Source: Cristatella mucedo (taxonomy: Eukaryota; Bryozoa; Phylactolaemata; Cristatellidae). Taken from it: a DNA stretch of 64,000 nucleotides. The first letter of the stretch is position 1. Every line of letters begins with the position of its first letter. Position numbers and translations under genes: made by a program. The stretch lies in contig WPIO01000048.1 in assembly GCA_009760855.2 (NCBI GenBank), positions 1,751,001-1,815,000 of the forward strand, written 5' to 3'. Below are positions 17,909 through 33,600 of this stretch, piece after piece. Below the pieces are notes generated by a model that had not been told where the DNA came from, ran no database searches, and saw only the letters and a program-made list of their open reading frames with translations.

Positions 17909-18744
17909 GCCCGAGTGCATTCGTGACTCTTGCCAAAATAGGAATACTGGAACGCTTTCGTATTCAACCAACTGAAGGCTCTGGACACTTACATAAGTAC
18001 GTAAATACGTAACAGCTCACTTTACAAAGGGGAATCTGCCTTGGCGGGCGGACAACTGTGATGTGAGTGGGATCCCTATTGCAAAATTCCTTGCTCAGTA
18101 CCTGGGCGTTTCCTGGTAGTACTGCCATTCAAGCATTCGAATCCATTCCCTCTAGAAAAATTGCGATAAGGCTGGCTGCCTATAAAGGAATGGGGATCAA
18201 TAGAACGTCCATCTGGTTGAGAAAAAAATACTTGAAGAACGTTCTCCAGCTGGAATTGCTTACACCCCTGGGCCAGCAAGCTATACGAGCAGTGTACTTT
18301 CCTGCGAAGCTGCCAATCGCCTCATATTTGCTTCTGGTGGCATCAACACTGGTTGTCAAGTGTGGGTCACACAACCTGACGAAATCCTGCTCTCACTAGG
18401 ATTGGTTTGTTGAATTAGGGTCGTAATCTGTTACACTGTAGATTTTCTGGGGTAGTGCTGTGTGTGTGTGTATGTTTTAGTGATTTACGGAGATGGTCGT
18501 CGGCTGAGCCACACGTCCTGCCGCTCCACATCGGGTAGTGGAGAGACGGCTGAGCTGTCAGCACCCTGCCGCCTAGTAGAGGACACTACTAGCCCTCCAC
18601 ACCGCCACCACCGGCATGCTCTGCTCTGCTTCTGAAATGACTAGATTTGCTGCTGCTGCTGCTCCGCATCGACACCATAACAGGTGCGTGCCTCAGCCTC
18701 AGCTTCCTGCATCCTTCGGAAAGGCTGCCGTAAGGCCACTCATT
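17909..18744. other. No gene seen
   Basis: Unassigned sequence with a short TG repeat near 18,460 and a small GCT run near 18,650. Confidence 0.4.
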
Positions 18745-20080
<1,336 letters not shown>

Positions 20081-23060
20081 TTGGGTAGTGGCAAGGGCGG
20101 TTTTCCTTGGGCCTCCATTTGTGAGTTGATCTTTCCCGTATGTCGCTTTTAGAGAACAATTGTGCTAACTCTCCAGATATGCTTTAGCTTGGCTTCGCCC
20201 GCGGAGGAATCGTCGGTCATGACTCACTTATCTCAGATGTCCATGGTCGCTCTAGATTGTTACGATATGTTCCGGCGATCGGGGCTAAATGTTTCCTGTA
20301 AGCCATGTCTCTTGCTGTAGGGCCGTTTTCATAGTACATTTTTAATACAAGATGACTTTCTGCGTGTATAGTTTATGTATGCATAAACATGTCTTAACAA
20401 TAAAACCGTTTTTCCGATCTTGTTACAAGCCATCTCTAACAAAAGTGTAGCTTTTTAAACATTCACTTACGCAGAAGTGTTTTCAGTTTGCTCATCCTTC
20501 AAGATGCAACATTGGATCGTACTCGGGTCACGGGTCATAGCTTGGTTTATTATATTTTTTCTCTAGCCATCAGTCGTCGTTCATTTTTGTATAGAGCTGA
20601 GAACCGCAAGAATGCCCATCGCCGTCTCTCGGTGATAGAAGCGGTCTCACTGGCTACGAGCTATAGCCCAAGGTAAGCCCGCAGCACTTTGGCTGAGCTC
20701 ATGCGTTACTGCATATGCCACCTGCTCACCGCGCGACATGCTTTGATTACAAGTCTCAGATGGCAGACTAAACAGGCTGTTACAACTAGCTGCTTTGCAT
20801 CTTCAACTCTGTTTGCTTATTCGATGCCTCCCTCCCTCCCTCCCCCCCCCGGACCGAGCCAGGCTGTAGCCTAATCAGGCAGTGCAAAGCCACGGGTTTG
20901 CTTTCAAAGGACTTACGATAAATATAGCATTCTAGTACCGCCTTGCAAAGCAGCGTGCTGTTTCAACATTATATCGGAAGTGGGATACGACTTGCCGCTA
21001 ATAACATGTCTGCTGGGATAGCTGGCGTCCGCGAGCCACGTATTCAGTGCATTCTGAAGCTGCATTAGAGTAGACAAAAAAGGGTGATCAGCCCGACTAT
21101 AACACGATTGATTCCAAAAGGGCGACAAAGGATCGATCCACGAAGTGTCCGTGCTTGTACTGCTTCGGTTTTCGATGCCATTGAAACGCTGCTGTTCTGC
21201 ACCAGTCAGACTGTGACTTCCGAGACATTATTCGTGGCTCTCGAATTACAGTGACTTGGAACAGTTAATATAAGAATTTTCTTTAAGCGGCATGGAAGCC
21301 AAAGATATGTATGAGGCTAGCTTGAGCTTCGCTCCAAGCTTTGCGGAAGTTTCGCCAGAGGCTTTGGCGCCGTTTGGCGGTTCGAATATCGGTGCACTTC
21401 TCTCTGGTGGCATTGTGAGGGATATTGCACGCCGCACCTAATACCGGAGGAAGTCTGCTGTCCTCCGTCGCTGCCTAATAGGCTTCTCTATGCTGACGAT
21501 AGGGACTTGTTATCTAATAAAGCATGGGGCTCTTCGTTACCGCTGTGTTCTTCTACCATTGGCCGTACCGTTGTGCATTGCTACTGCATACACGAGTCGC
21601 TTGGCAAAGGTTCAAAGGTTCAGGGCTTGACCGTGTTTGTCGCACGTCAGCATGGGCTGGCACCGTTTCGAGCGTGTTGTTCGCGGCCTAGTAATTTCTG
21701 TCCGGAAGTAGAAGCCTGCAACACCCATCGTGTAAAATTATCGAGCTGTTTCCGGGCCAACAAGCACAGAGTAGTTTTCTGGCCAGAATTTACCGAAAAT
21801 TGGCTCGCTCAGCCATGCTTGCAGTCTCTGACGGCAAAGTCTAGCAACGTCACACCAGCTGATTTCGGCGTTATTCTATCTACCAAAAGCAGCCAATCGA
21901 GGACGGGAATTCTTAGAGGACAGGAGGACACAACAATTAGGAGCGCAGTATGTGTAGACGTGCAACACTACAGATGCATGAAAAGAACAGTCTAGCTTAT
22001 GTTATTGCAGCGTAGGAGAATAAAGAATACAGGCATCTATACTGGATTTACACGACGTCAAGCGGTTGTTTGCAGCCGGTGATTTCGTTTCGCTATGTGT
22101 GTTGACAATTTATCAAGACAAGAGAAAGAAAGTACTCCGTAAAAGCATCTGCTAAGATGTGCGAGACCTACAAATCATACTTCGGCGCGCATGCATGGAA
22201 TAGGAACATTCTGTGGGCACCTTAATTCACAAATGCAAACACTGTAAGAGACTTGTGGGTAAGGTAAACGACCGCTTGTCGCTAAAAGAAATTTCGCGCA
22301 CAATATTAGGTATTTACGATATGTAATTTTCGACTCGCATAATTCTGGCATGCTTACAAGCTGCAGCAGGGTAGCTAAAAGAGCCACGACATCAACTGAC
22401 CAATCAAGCAACAAGCTTTTTCTGCAGAGCGGATGCTTCCCAACCGCGAGCTGCTGGCCAGAGCGCGGCTGAGAGACATGATGCGCGCGCCGATTCCCTC
22501 ACCGATCGCCCCAGCGTTGCACTACTCTGTACTCCTCCTCCACGGCCTTCTGCAGAAGAAGGCGGCCGTGGAGGAGGTCAGAGATCCAAATTGCTCAGTC
22601 GGCAAAGATCTACTTTGCTTCTGCAGCAATGAGATCGGTCTACTCACGAGTACAGAAAAAATCGCCTAAGTGAACAGCCTGAGTGCACGCAGACAGTTCA
22701 TACGTGCGCCTCAAAAGCCTCGACGCTTCATGACTGTCGCAAGTACCCTTCTCTCTCTCTACGGCCCAGTGTCTGTACCTCAAAGAATAATGTGCCAATA
22801 TTACCTTGTTGGTGAGGCTCTTGAATTAAAAGTGACTGTGACCAAGAAGTAATTGGAGACTTTAAACTGTCGTAATTACTTTAAAGTCTCAGTGGTGGTT
22901 TCACATAATCTCGCTGTTTTCTTCGCCTTCGGAAAATGAGGAACACTTTTAAGGACTTAATTAAAAAGAACTGACCGCCGCCGATCGACCTCTCTCTCTT
23001 GGAAAGATCAATATCTAATATGAGCCTTTTGTAGACCCACTGAAGATGCTGATGTCACCA
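20081..23060. other. No gene seen; contains an inverted repeat near 22,534
   Basis: Short open frames on both strands have no recognisable domains. A CCT/C run lies at 20,824-20,850. A 14-base-arm inverted repeat is listed separately. Confidence 0.4.
22534..22577. repeat. Inverted repeat, 14-base arms
   Basis: Arms 22,534-22,547 and 22,564-22,577 are perfect reverse complements (CCTCCACGGCC core), with a 16-base loop that itself contains the palindrome TTCTGCAGAA. Confidence 0.75.
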
Positions 23061-23069
23061 CTGCTTATC

Positions 23070-23190
23070 TAGGTTGACCAGTTGTTAAGATGCTCGCCTT
23101 TAGCGACCGAGGTCAATGTGAATGCATCTGATTACAGAGATCGTGGGCTTGAGCTCCTGGCACATGTAAAGGGCAGTAATATGGATTAGG
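23070..23190 (+). mobile_element. Degenerate tRNA-derived SINE fragment
   Basis: Weak match to the SINE family best seen at 50,738-50,920; GGCTTGAGCTCC sits at the B-box position. Divergent copy. Confidence 0.35.
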
Positions 23191-23232
23191 TTCTATTAGG
23201 GATCTATTAAAGGAAATTATATAAGTTTATAC

Positions 23233-24399
<1,167 letters not shown>

Positions 24400-24800
24400 C
24401 TTGCCCCCGGTTCGCAATCGATGGACTGTGCGATGCTATGCTGCAGTGTGGTTAAAACACAAGCGGCCACAACTGGGCGCCGAAAGCGACAGTGTATTAT
24501 GGACCTGTTAGCAGTGGTTAGCAGCGGTGCCGGCGAAAGAGCTTTACACGGCGAACACCGGACAGACAGAGTTAACTGCGAGAAGTTCCGAAGCCCGAGT
24601 ATAATAAACTACCTTGTGCGTTTAGGCGGCGCATATCGGACCGACGGAGTTAACTGCTCGAACTCCCGAAGCCCGAGTTAATAAACTACCCTATGCATGC
24701 GTCGCTAGCGATGATCCCGACCCCGAAGGCGGTCCGCTACGGCACCTCAAGATATGAGCAGCAAACGGAGTAGCCGCCAGAATACAACTTCGCAGTCTAA
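24400..24800 (+). repeat. Possible solo LTR with internal 77-base tandem duplication
   Basis: Begins with the repeat shared with 17,795-17,908. It then has two copies, about 77 bases apart (near 24,571 and 24,648), of a unit ending in GAAGCCCGAGT and AATAAACTACC, giving two polyadenylation-like AATAAA signals. LTR identity is inferred from these signals; no flanking duplication was verified. Confidence 0.45.
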
Positions 24801-26053
24801 GTTGCACTTAGCTGTTCGTCGCCGTAGGTTCGACTCTCGTGCTCTCGAAGCGTAATCTCGCGTTGACTACGGAAGCTGCAGCCCCGAGCTCTGTCAGACG
24901 TCTCGTTATATTCTCTCATCTAAGCTCCTGACCTCGAGCGTACCTGCTGCTATTTCTACCTAAGCACATGAGTCGGTGTACATCCTGACTGCATCGTCCG
25001 CTCTAGGCCTACTTTAGCGGCCCTACACACGACGTATAATAGTGGAGCCCGCTGTGGCGAGCAAATTAGTCGGTCAATTTCCTGCACTGTATCGCCTGCA
25101 CAGAGCTCCATTCTAATCTGAGTTACGTGGACCAGGAGCCGGGTCTGTACTACGTGTCCTAGGCGAACCCACTAAGGCAAGGAAGGGCTCGCATCGCGGC
25201 TAACCTGAGAGCTGCCGCAGTGCAGCAGCCGCCGTCACAGATGCTGTATCCTCTGCAGTCTCGCCAATAGCCGCCTCGCGGGCAGCTACCGAGCAGGCCG
25301 CGCCCATTGGCTCCTCCGCCGTCCTGACAGGCGCTTGTGGCGCATACATGTAGGGCAGCAATACATTTGTCTCATTACTAGAGCTTGTATTAAAGCTCTT
25401 ACAGATGTGGCCTTCATAGGAATCTCCACCGCATATGTAGCACAAATCATGCAGCGAGGCAGAAGGAGGGAGAACAATTCTGACAAGTCTCTGCTGTCTG
25501 GCAAACAGCAGCCTCAAACGCCGCTAGCGTGCAGGCCGCCGCCGTGGCAGTATGTATGGGGCTTCTTTGAGAAAGCGATTAGCATTGTAGCAACAAATTT
25601 TTTTGAACCCTTTTAAGTGGTCATTTTTACGTGACCTCAGAGTAAATACAGGCTAGTTTTGATCCATTACGTGTTTGTAGTTACTAAACTCAAGCAACCA
25701 GGTGTGGATCTGTCAGCTTTCTCATCTGATGTGGGTTAATTTGACGTTATTCATTGTCCGGATAACCAAAGTAAGGTTTGCTGGGAATAGTCGCCCTTAT
25801 CCTTGCTCCTGGGGCGTAAGCATCTAGGAAATAGCATTTACAGCCCAAGGACAAAAAATGTGTTATGTAGTAATATAGCAACCATCTTTATTGCTTCAAT
25901 GAGTTCCCAGGTGCAGCAATTTCTGCTAGGGTATGTGAATAGTGATTCTTCTGCAGGAAGCCCGTAGCAAGCAAGAGAGGTCACTCGGGTTTATTAACAG
26001 GATTTCCCGCATTATTTCGAGCCATGCAGCTTTCGCTCCCTCAAGCACTGTAG
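24801..26053. other. No gene assigned
   Basis: A minus-strand open frame (25,517-25,200) has CYICGGD and GHIC, faintly like a zinc knuckle, but the spacing is not that of CCHC. Nothing else recognised. Confidence 0.3.
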
Positions 26054-26210
26054 TGAATAATAATAATAATAATAATATTGCACTTGATAAAGCGCCCTCA
26101 GAGAACTTAATCTCTTTCTAGGCGCTTTACATTTGCTGCAAAGTGATACGCAATAGAATAGTAAGTAAAATCATGCTTGAAAAACAAACAAAATGAATAA
26201 TATGAATAAT
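26054..26210 (-). mobile_element. LINE 3'-end copy, well conserved
   Basis: An (AAT)n run followed by the reverse complement of the 3' untranslated tail of the LINE at 36,277-38,105, including the GCGCTTTACATTTGCTGC segment. High visual identity suggests a recent, 5'-truncated insertion. Confidence 0.75.
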
Positions 26211-26269
26211 CACCGTAGCTTAGTGGTCATCGCGATAGCTAACGCTTCTATGGCCGCCATTATAGCTAT

Positions 26270-27600
26270 GATAATAAGTACTTGTATAGCACTTTCGGTG
26301 GACCTGAATCTATTTCTAGGCACTTTACGTATATCGAATGGTTAGCGGTGGCATACTCAATGGCAACAAACATAACACGCCTAGAGATGATATGCACAGG
26401 GTCAACATGCAAATATGGTTAGTGGCAGCATGCAGTGTCGGCACGCATAAGCATTCATAGGACAAATCGCCAAGGACTCACCAAATGCTCTTGTAAACAG
26501 ATACTTTCTCAGCTTCTTTTTAAATGTCTTCGCGTCAGGGGATGTCGTGACGTCTGTTGGGGGTGAGTTTCAGGCATTGAAAGCATGCGAACTAAAGGGC
26601 CGGCCTCCAATGGATTTGAGGTTCGTAAGAGGTGTAGCTAGAGGATTAGATTCAGGAAAGCTGGTGGTGAGATGTCTAGCATGTTGGTGTAGTAGGTCTG
26701 GTAGGTAGGCTGGAGACGGAGAATAGGGCCTAAAAGTGAATGACATAACCTAGAAGTAGATTCGCTGCTTGACTGGGAGCCAGTGCATGTCGGCAAGAAC
26801 TGGTGTGATGTGGCAACTGCGATGTTCAAGACAAGCCTAGCTGCAGAGTTTTTCACCAAATTAAGTGCCTGATTGCACAGCCGGTAGACCAGCAAGTAGT
26901 AAGTTGCAGAAGCAATGCGGATGTTATAAACTCATGAACCTATTTCGATATAATATTCCTGTCTAAGCAAGCCCGAGTTTGTACATAGAGCTAATGTGGT
27001 CGTCTACTTAAAGGTCACTTTAAAACAGGGCACATGGATTTTTTTTAAATGCAACAGGACATATGCTAGTAGAGCTGATTTTAAGCGTTACATTTTTCCA
27101 TTTTGGAGTCACACTTGATTTGGCCAAATTAGGAAGTTGAGTTGATCTTCATTCAATTTGAGAGCCTCTGCTGGCATCCGTGTGCAAATATCAGAACATA
27201 CAGCGAGGGAGTTGAGAGAATTCGACGTGCTCAGGGGCTGGAAGGAATCAAAGCGAAAATACGACTGAGTGTCATCTGCATAGAAGTGAAAGCCTAGATT
27301 ATGGTTACCGGGGAGGGAGAGTATCAACTGTGAAGATAAGCCAACCCAGGACAGAGCCCTGAGGTACTTCAGTGATTCCTCGGATAAGCTTTTTCTGTTT
27401 ACCTATTAATGTGTGTCTATGCAATGCACATTCAACGTGCAATAAACAATTAACAGCATGTGACATGAATCTGGATGACGCACATGACCTGTTTTCTGTG
27501 AGTAAGACCTGGCTGAAATCGACTGACAACGCGACAGACACCGGAAGCCATCCCAACGGGTTTCTATTTCTTTCATAACCTGTGGTCAACAGAATGACGA
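26270..27600 (-). mobile_element. Degenerate LINE copy with reverse transcriptase remnants
   Basis: Runs from a 3' tail near 26,280 to RT fragments at 27,109-27,589 on the minus strand, including [14 protein letters not shown] (the YADD box) and EVPQGSVLG. The C-terminal region appears at 26,638-26,895. Several frame breaks, 5' truncated. Confidence 0.8.
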
Positions 27601-28514
27601 TGGAATAGCTATTGTCCCTTGTTCTTCCCTAAATGTTGACCCACTTGGATTCCCTCATGGCAGTCTTTCCAATATCTTTTGCCGAGTACCTCCGACCGAA
27701 TTCTGGCAATGGCTTAAAAAGTTATAAGCTAGCTGACAACCAGAGGTTTCACTTAGCGTTGGGTCTGTCAGTGTTGCTTCTACTTTATTTGGTGAGGCTT
27801 AATGAGATTTTGCATGTTGCTATCACTACTTGGTTCATATACTTCCCTGGAGCCTATGTAGAGTGCCTAAAAGAGATTCGGTTACTTTAGGATAAAATGC
27901 GCATTTAGAAGGCATTTTTATTACATTGATTTTGCGCGCCAATTTTTTAGAAGTTAACGTAAAGACGATGAGAATAATGCCTGTCAGCAGCAGATTGATT
28001 TGGTTGTAGTATGCTTTTAAAAATGAAATGTATTTTTGGCTAATCCGTAAGATAATAAATAAAGGTCTGTATGTATACGCATAACATTAAACGCGTGCAT
28101 TTCTTAGGTGATGGTAGGGTTTCCGATCTTATAAAGGCTCGTTTCCTTAGTCTGTTTTCGGGAGCACGTTTGTTCTGCTAAATGCCGTAGAGGAAATAAT
28201 AAAGTTTGGCTTTCCCTTCTGCCCACATGACCGTGCTCAGACCGCGGAAGGTCGCATGACTGCCATCCGTAAGCATAAACGCACAAGCCTGTGAGCAGAA
28301 AATAGTCGCATTCGTCAAAATTGAGTGCGCAAACAGATAGCTTCAAATTCGCAACTATGCTTGTGGTCTTCCGATATTTCTATTAGTGTAAAGAAGGCAA
28401 GCTCTCCAATCCACTTCTTGTTGGCTGCTGGTCTTAGATTCAATCCATCTTGGCCTAGAAGTAGAAACAAGCTGTGCTCCATCTGTCTACCACCTGAGAG
28501 CCGACGCCAGGATT
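27601..28514. other. No gene seen
   Basis: Unassigned; short open frames only. Confidence 0.4.
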
Positions 28515-28690
28515 AGGCCGATAGTCTTACCCTACGGGCAATGTGGTCACATCTTCTCTGTCAGGTCCTGAGTTCAAGTCCTGCTGCAAGCAATCCTCAA
28601 TTGCCCCTTGCAATCGGTAATTACAGCCACCAAGACTCTTCTGCTGCTACATACTCAGCTAGTCTTTACTCTTCTTTTACTTTTTGAGTC
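28515..28690 (+). mobile_element. tRNA-derived SINE copy
   Basis: GAGTTCAAGTCC at about 28,570 is a B-box match and the following CTGCTGCAAGC and GACTCTTCTGC segments parallel the copy at 50,738-50,920. The A-box is degenerate. Confidence 0.5.
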
Positions 28691-29306
28691 CTCAGAACTC
28701 ACGTTCAAATCCGTCTAGCTGTAGATTTTTTGGTAGTTCAGCCGAGCGGGGTCAAAGATCACACCTTTCGTAGTTAAGTCTCCCAGCTTTCATTCCAAAA
28801 CTGAGTGCCATACTTTATTCTATACCAAACGAGTGAGCCACATGAGAGCAACTTCATCGCCCAAGATTCCTAAGCACCAGCCAGCCGGCGTGCTATTCAC
28901 CGGATTCACTCTGGAAGAAATTTGAACTGGCAATTAACTGCTGTCACTTGAAGGGTCCACGTAGCAGCAGCAGTGTCAAAGCAGTGAGTTCTGAGCCCAG
29001 TGATGCATGCAAAAAGTACGCTCCGATCGACATTCCTTTACCTTATACCTGCAGAACGTCGTTAGCGCCAGTCGACCCAGCTTTCAGTTGCTTCGACCGC
29101 TAGGGTGTCGACGTGCTTTAGTACATTAATAGCTTATCCGAGGTGTACAACCAGTCAGCTTATTCATGCAGCACTGTATTCAGTATGCATGTTCCGGTGT
29201 GTGTCGCTGAAAATTAATGTGAATAGTCCTCGGAGAATTCCTTCCGGACGGGTAGTTAAGTCATGCAGTCAGGTGTGGCGAGGATTTGACAGGCGTCACC
29301 TGACGT
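28691..29306. other. No gene seen
   Basis: Unassigned sequence. Confidence 0.4.
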
Positions 29307-29491
29307 CGAAAAAAGAGAGTGAGAGAGAAAGAGAGAGTGAGAGAGAGAGAGTAAGAGAGAGAGAGAGAGAGTAAGAGAGAGACAGAGAGAGAGAGACGGA
29401 CAAACAGACAGAGAGACAGAGAGACAGAGACAGAGAGAGACAGAGAGAGACAGAGAGAGACAGAGAGAGACAGAGAGAGACAGAGAGAGAC

Positions 29492-29576
<85 letters not shown>

Positions 29577-29597
29577 CAGATAGAGAGAGAGAGAGGC
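29307..29597. repeat. (GA)n microsatellite with a 10-base GAGAGAGACA-type sub-block
   Basis: Purine-rich strand; the 29,410-29,510 part repeats a 10-base unit containing one ACA, a complementary-strand relative of the 10-base unit at 52,801-53,250. Confidence 0.9.
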
Positions 29598-29867
29598 GTT
29601 TGAGTGGCGCTCAGTCGTTCAGATGAACCGAAGCAAGCAGTTTTTTGATAGCCACGTAAGTTAGAGCGGGTATGCATGAAACGCTTGATACATAAATAAA
29701 TTACGGTAGATCCGCGTTATTAGTGAAGCGTCAGTGAGCAGAGGGGCATGTGAGCTGCTGGGCTTCCATCCATCGAAGGAATGCTGCTGCTACCCGTGCG
29801 TTGTAAGCAAGAGGACGCAAAGGAAGGTAATTGACAAAGGACACAGGGTAGAGGTATAGGCCGGCTG

Positions 29868-30025
29868 ATTAGAAAAACCCATTTGTATAGCATCGATAGC
29901 CTTCGCGGCGATCACGCCCGCTTGCACTGGAAATTAAAGGTAAACCTGCAGCAGGACTCGGACCAGGGACCCGGCTCGTGAAATGCAAGCACTTTAGCTC
30001 AAGACTAAGACCCAGGGTAAATCAT
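29868..30025 (-). mobile_element. tRNA-derived SINE copy, minus strand
   Basis: CATTTGTATAGCATCG followed by GACTCGGACCAGGGACC (B-box region on the minus strand) matches the order of the other minus copies at 45.3, 54.6 and 63.0 kb. Confidence 0.5.
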
Positions 30026-30838
30026 TCCACCAAGATACAATTTTTTCGTGTGCTAATGCATCCCACAAGTCTTACGTCAGCGCACCGGGCCAGACGCGAG
30101 CGGTGAGAGAACTCGGGAGTTTTCGTCCACCGGGAGTGTCAGGTCCGTGCCAAAATGTCTCGGTTAAAATGTACTCAGACGCTATGTACAGGCTATCGCT
30201 GTGTCACGGTGGAGCCAAACGAACTTCTCAGCTGCCCGCTGATCTTTGGATCTGCGATTTTTCATTTACTGGGTGAGCATGACGAGGAGGCCCTAGCAGC
30301 GTGCGCCTGTCGAAGGACGCTACAGTGGACAGCGATGAGGCTAAGGCAGGCTTAGGTTTCTCTTCCGCAATCGACCCGAGGTGAAACCATTGGCCAGCTC
30401 ATCAAGGAGCTGCCATTGTTACGAGGCTACCAAAAGCCTTTCGCTAAGCAAACGAAGGGCGTTGTATGCTAACGCTGCATGAGGGATAGATTTGCAAGAT
30501 ATCAACGAGCGATTGCCGAGGGTAAACAGATGCCCAATGGCTGCTCGCTGCCATTGTAGTCTACAGCCTTTCAGTCGGCCGCCAAGCAACTCGATCCTAA
30601 AGGGCTGCCTGCGTGACTAGTCCCCGACATCAGGGCCATCGGTAAACGCCCATCTAGAGACCTTTTATTGTACCCGCATTCTTACGGAGAGCCCATGAAG
30701 TGCCAGTAATAAGAAAAAAGCCCTCCTTTAGGAAATGATAACGTCCAAATTCGATCCATACACGTACAGACGAGACCACTGTTTACAAGGAAGTGGCTGA
30801 CTACGTTGCAAATGGGTGGGGAACTGCTTCTCACTAGC

Positions 30839-30880
<42 letters not shown>

Positions 30881-31439
30881 TGCTCCTGAGCTCTTTGTGA
30901 TCGAGCGCACATTAATTGATCGAGTACGTACCAGCCACACCCATAGCGAATAATAAACCGCCTACTTACTATTGAATTTCCATTCAATAGCAATCCTGGC
31001 GAACATTGTGTATGCGACCGCTTTCACAATGCTGAGTTGACCACACCCTGTATCGGCGAGTGAAAGCGAAGCCAGTGCCAGCACTCCTGGCGCTGAGTGC
31101 ACCTGAGGTCAACTTCCGATCGAATTCGCCTGCGTATTGGGTCGGAGAAAGCTCCAAAGCCGAACCAATTCGCCACCACCTCGCCGCAGCTAGAAGCCTC
31201 TGCAGGTCCCCCATACTACAGCGACCGAAGAGAGAATTCGTGCACGAGTTCTTCTCGACGATCTCTCCCCTCTAAGCAAGGCACGTACTTGCGTACTAGA
31301 TCTGTCCGACGCTTTGCAATAAACCTTCAGCCAGCCGCGATGGTCAAGCGTGAGCTTGAAGCAGCACGAACAGAATGAAAGACTGGCAGGTTTGACCTCA
31401 ACGAGGAGTCCTACACTGAGGCGAACCCTAGCTCAGCCC
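30026..31439. other. No gene assigned; holds a (CCG)n run
   Basis: Includes a trinucleotide repeat at 30,841-30,880. Open frames on both strands are short and unrecognised. Confidence 0.35.
30841..30880. repeat. (CCG)13 trinucleotide repeat
   Basis: Pure CCG units; reads as Arg, Ala or Pro/Gly runs depending on the frame. Confidence 0.95.
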
Positions 31440-31960
31440 TAGCGAGTTGGCTCGGGGTCTGCCGAGGCTCGCATTTGGAGTCGAACGTGTCGGAGAAGGT
31501 CGCGAGACGAACTCGGCCGAGAAACCGGCGCTCGCGTGTGTCACTGGCACCTCGAGCGCCTCTTTGGCGAGCGCTTTCTTGCCTGTGCCGAGCCGGTTCG
31601 AGGCACGGGCGCACAGCGTCGTAGGCGACCGGGAGGCCGTGGGCGCCAGGGTATGGGGCTTGGCGATCGGAAATGCCAGCACCAGCGACGTCTGTTGCCT
31701 CGCTCGTGCGCTGCCGGCCGCCCGCACCGCCGCCGCCGCGGGAGGCCGGAAGCTTCGCGCTTTTCCGATGCAGAAAACAAACGTGGCGGTTCGCTCGAGT
31801 CGCGACGACGCGTCTCGCTAGGCGGACCGGCTGGATGGCCGACTCGTAGCACCGAAACATTGTCGGGGTGGCCCCGTTTTCCGAAGCCAAGCCCCATGGG
31901 CCCGAGTTTTCGATATCTACTCGGACCCTCAAGTTGGCCGCTCCTCTCGTCCTCCTTACG
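31440..31960. promoter_or_regulatory. CpG-rich block, possible CpG island
   Basis: Dense CG dinucleotides with overlapping open frames on both strands, as expected of low stop-codon density rather than of a gene. Could be a promoter region. Confidence 0.35.
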
Positions 31961-32899
31961 AGGACTTACATGGGAATCCTTACGAACGTGAAAACTATTT
32001 TAGGTCGCATATTGTCAGTCTAGGCAATAAGTAGATAGTGAAACGCCGGATTCTGGCGTTGGTCATCTTCTTAATCGCTGCCAGTTTAGTATCGTACCTA
32101 GTGATCCTTTAGACGACAACGTTGCAACTAATTTTTTATATTCTTTAATATCAAGATTGAAGAGATCGCAGACCCAACTTCCATCTCAATCGGATTCTCC
32201 TCCTTATTTCACAACTCTGCTTATCTCCCCTTCCAGTGCTTCTGCTCTTTTCGTAGCAACAGTTTCTTGATCATATCCCCGCTTTCCTTCGCCGTCCACA
32301 TTCATGTCTACATCTGCTGACCTCATTTAAAATTTTGTCCCCCATTCTAACTAGACAACTCGCCCTCTAATCCCCATAACTACTGTTCTGCTTTGGTGAT
32401 GCCTACATTTGCTGAGATGCTGGAGAAATGACACAATTAACGTGCCCTTAGCCAAAGGCTCTGTCCGTACTTCACTCTAGCCAACCAATCACTGTCAGAT
32501 TCCTCATCAAAGAGCCGAAAAAAGACCAGGAGAACTCAAGTAACTTGCATCCAGTCTATTGAATGCAATTCTTATAAAAAAACTAGAGCAAATAATGGTG
32601 GGGCGGCTAAATACTTATATTTAGATATTAACATAAACAGTGAATTTCGGTCACATAGAGTTAGAGTTAGACACTTAATAGAAATAGCGTGTGTAAGATA
32701 ATAACAGTGTGATGAATAACTTTATAACGCACCATAGCAGAACTAAATATTTCCATGTACTACAAACAGGCAGTAAATGAAGTATATCAAATGATACTTA
32801 AATGCACATATGCACTGATTTTTAGGGCATAAAAGGAAGATTCGTGTTAGAAAATTAAATGCTGTGAGAAATAGGTGGGTCTTTAGCTTCAATAGCAGC
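31961..32899. other. No gene seen, AT-richer
   Basis: Unassigned sequence. Confidence 0.4.
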
Positions 32900-33600
32900 C
32901 TTCAAGTTGAGGATGTCGTAAAATCGTGAAATCAATTGATAAAGACTTCTAGGTTGTTGGTGCATTGAAGAAAAATGCAAGGCCTCCGATTGATTTGAGG
33001 CTTTTCAGATGTACAGCTTTAACGACCAGAGTACGAGGAGCAGATGGTTAGAGGTAACACTCTGGGCGCACCAACAGGGAGCACCGATTGGGAGCACCAA
33101 TTCCACAAAGGGGAAGGCCGGAGCAATAGGACGAAGGTGGCGAGCAGTGTGTCTCAGGACCTTAAAGTCAATGCTCTGCTTGACGGAGCCAAAGTAGATT
33201 GGAGAGAGATTGCGTAATTTGGTTGATGCAACGTTTCCGGCAGATAAGCCCAGCTGTTAATCTTGCACCGCCTGTCAGCATCTTGTCAAAAAAGCGGGAG
33301 AGCCTGAAAAAAGTTAGTTGCATAAGTCGAGTCGTGACGTCAACTACACGCGGTTAAATTTAACAGCGGTAACCCTAGCTAAGCACCCAAAATTATTGCA
33401 ATATGTTGCAGTTGAAAGTAGACAGACTTGACTGTGCAGCTGACTTAGTCACTCGGCGAAAAGTCATTTTGATACGACACAAGGAGATGACAGCTTTATA
33501 GGAGTGAAAGCCTACACTAGGCTTAATGATCACACCAGCGAGAGGCAGGGTGTACACTGTGCATTGCAGGATCCGCAGCGACCCTATCCTGTAAAGGCTC
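32900..33600 (-). mobile_element. Degenerate LINE fragment, minus strand
   Basis: GGCCTCCGATTGATTTGAGG at about 32,980 parallels the LINE C-terminal region in reverse complement, and 33,393-33,602 retains a divergent YTLPLAGVI and GFHSYKA piece of the reverse transcriptase. Confidence 0.6.

Noticed and set aside
25200-25517. Zinc-knuckle protein of a retrotransposon
   Set aside because: The Cys/His spacing (CYICGGD...GHIC) does not fit CCHC and no Gag or Pol sequence adjoins it.
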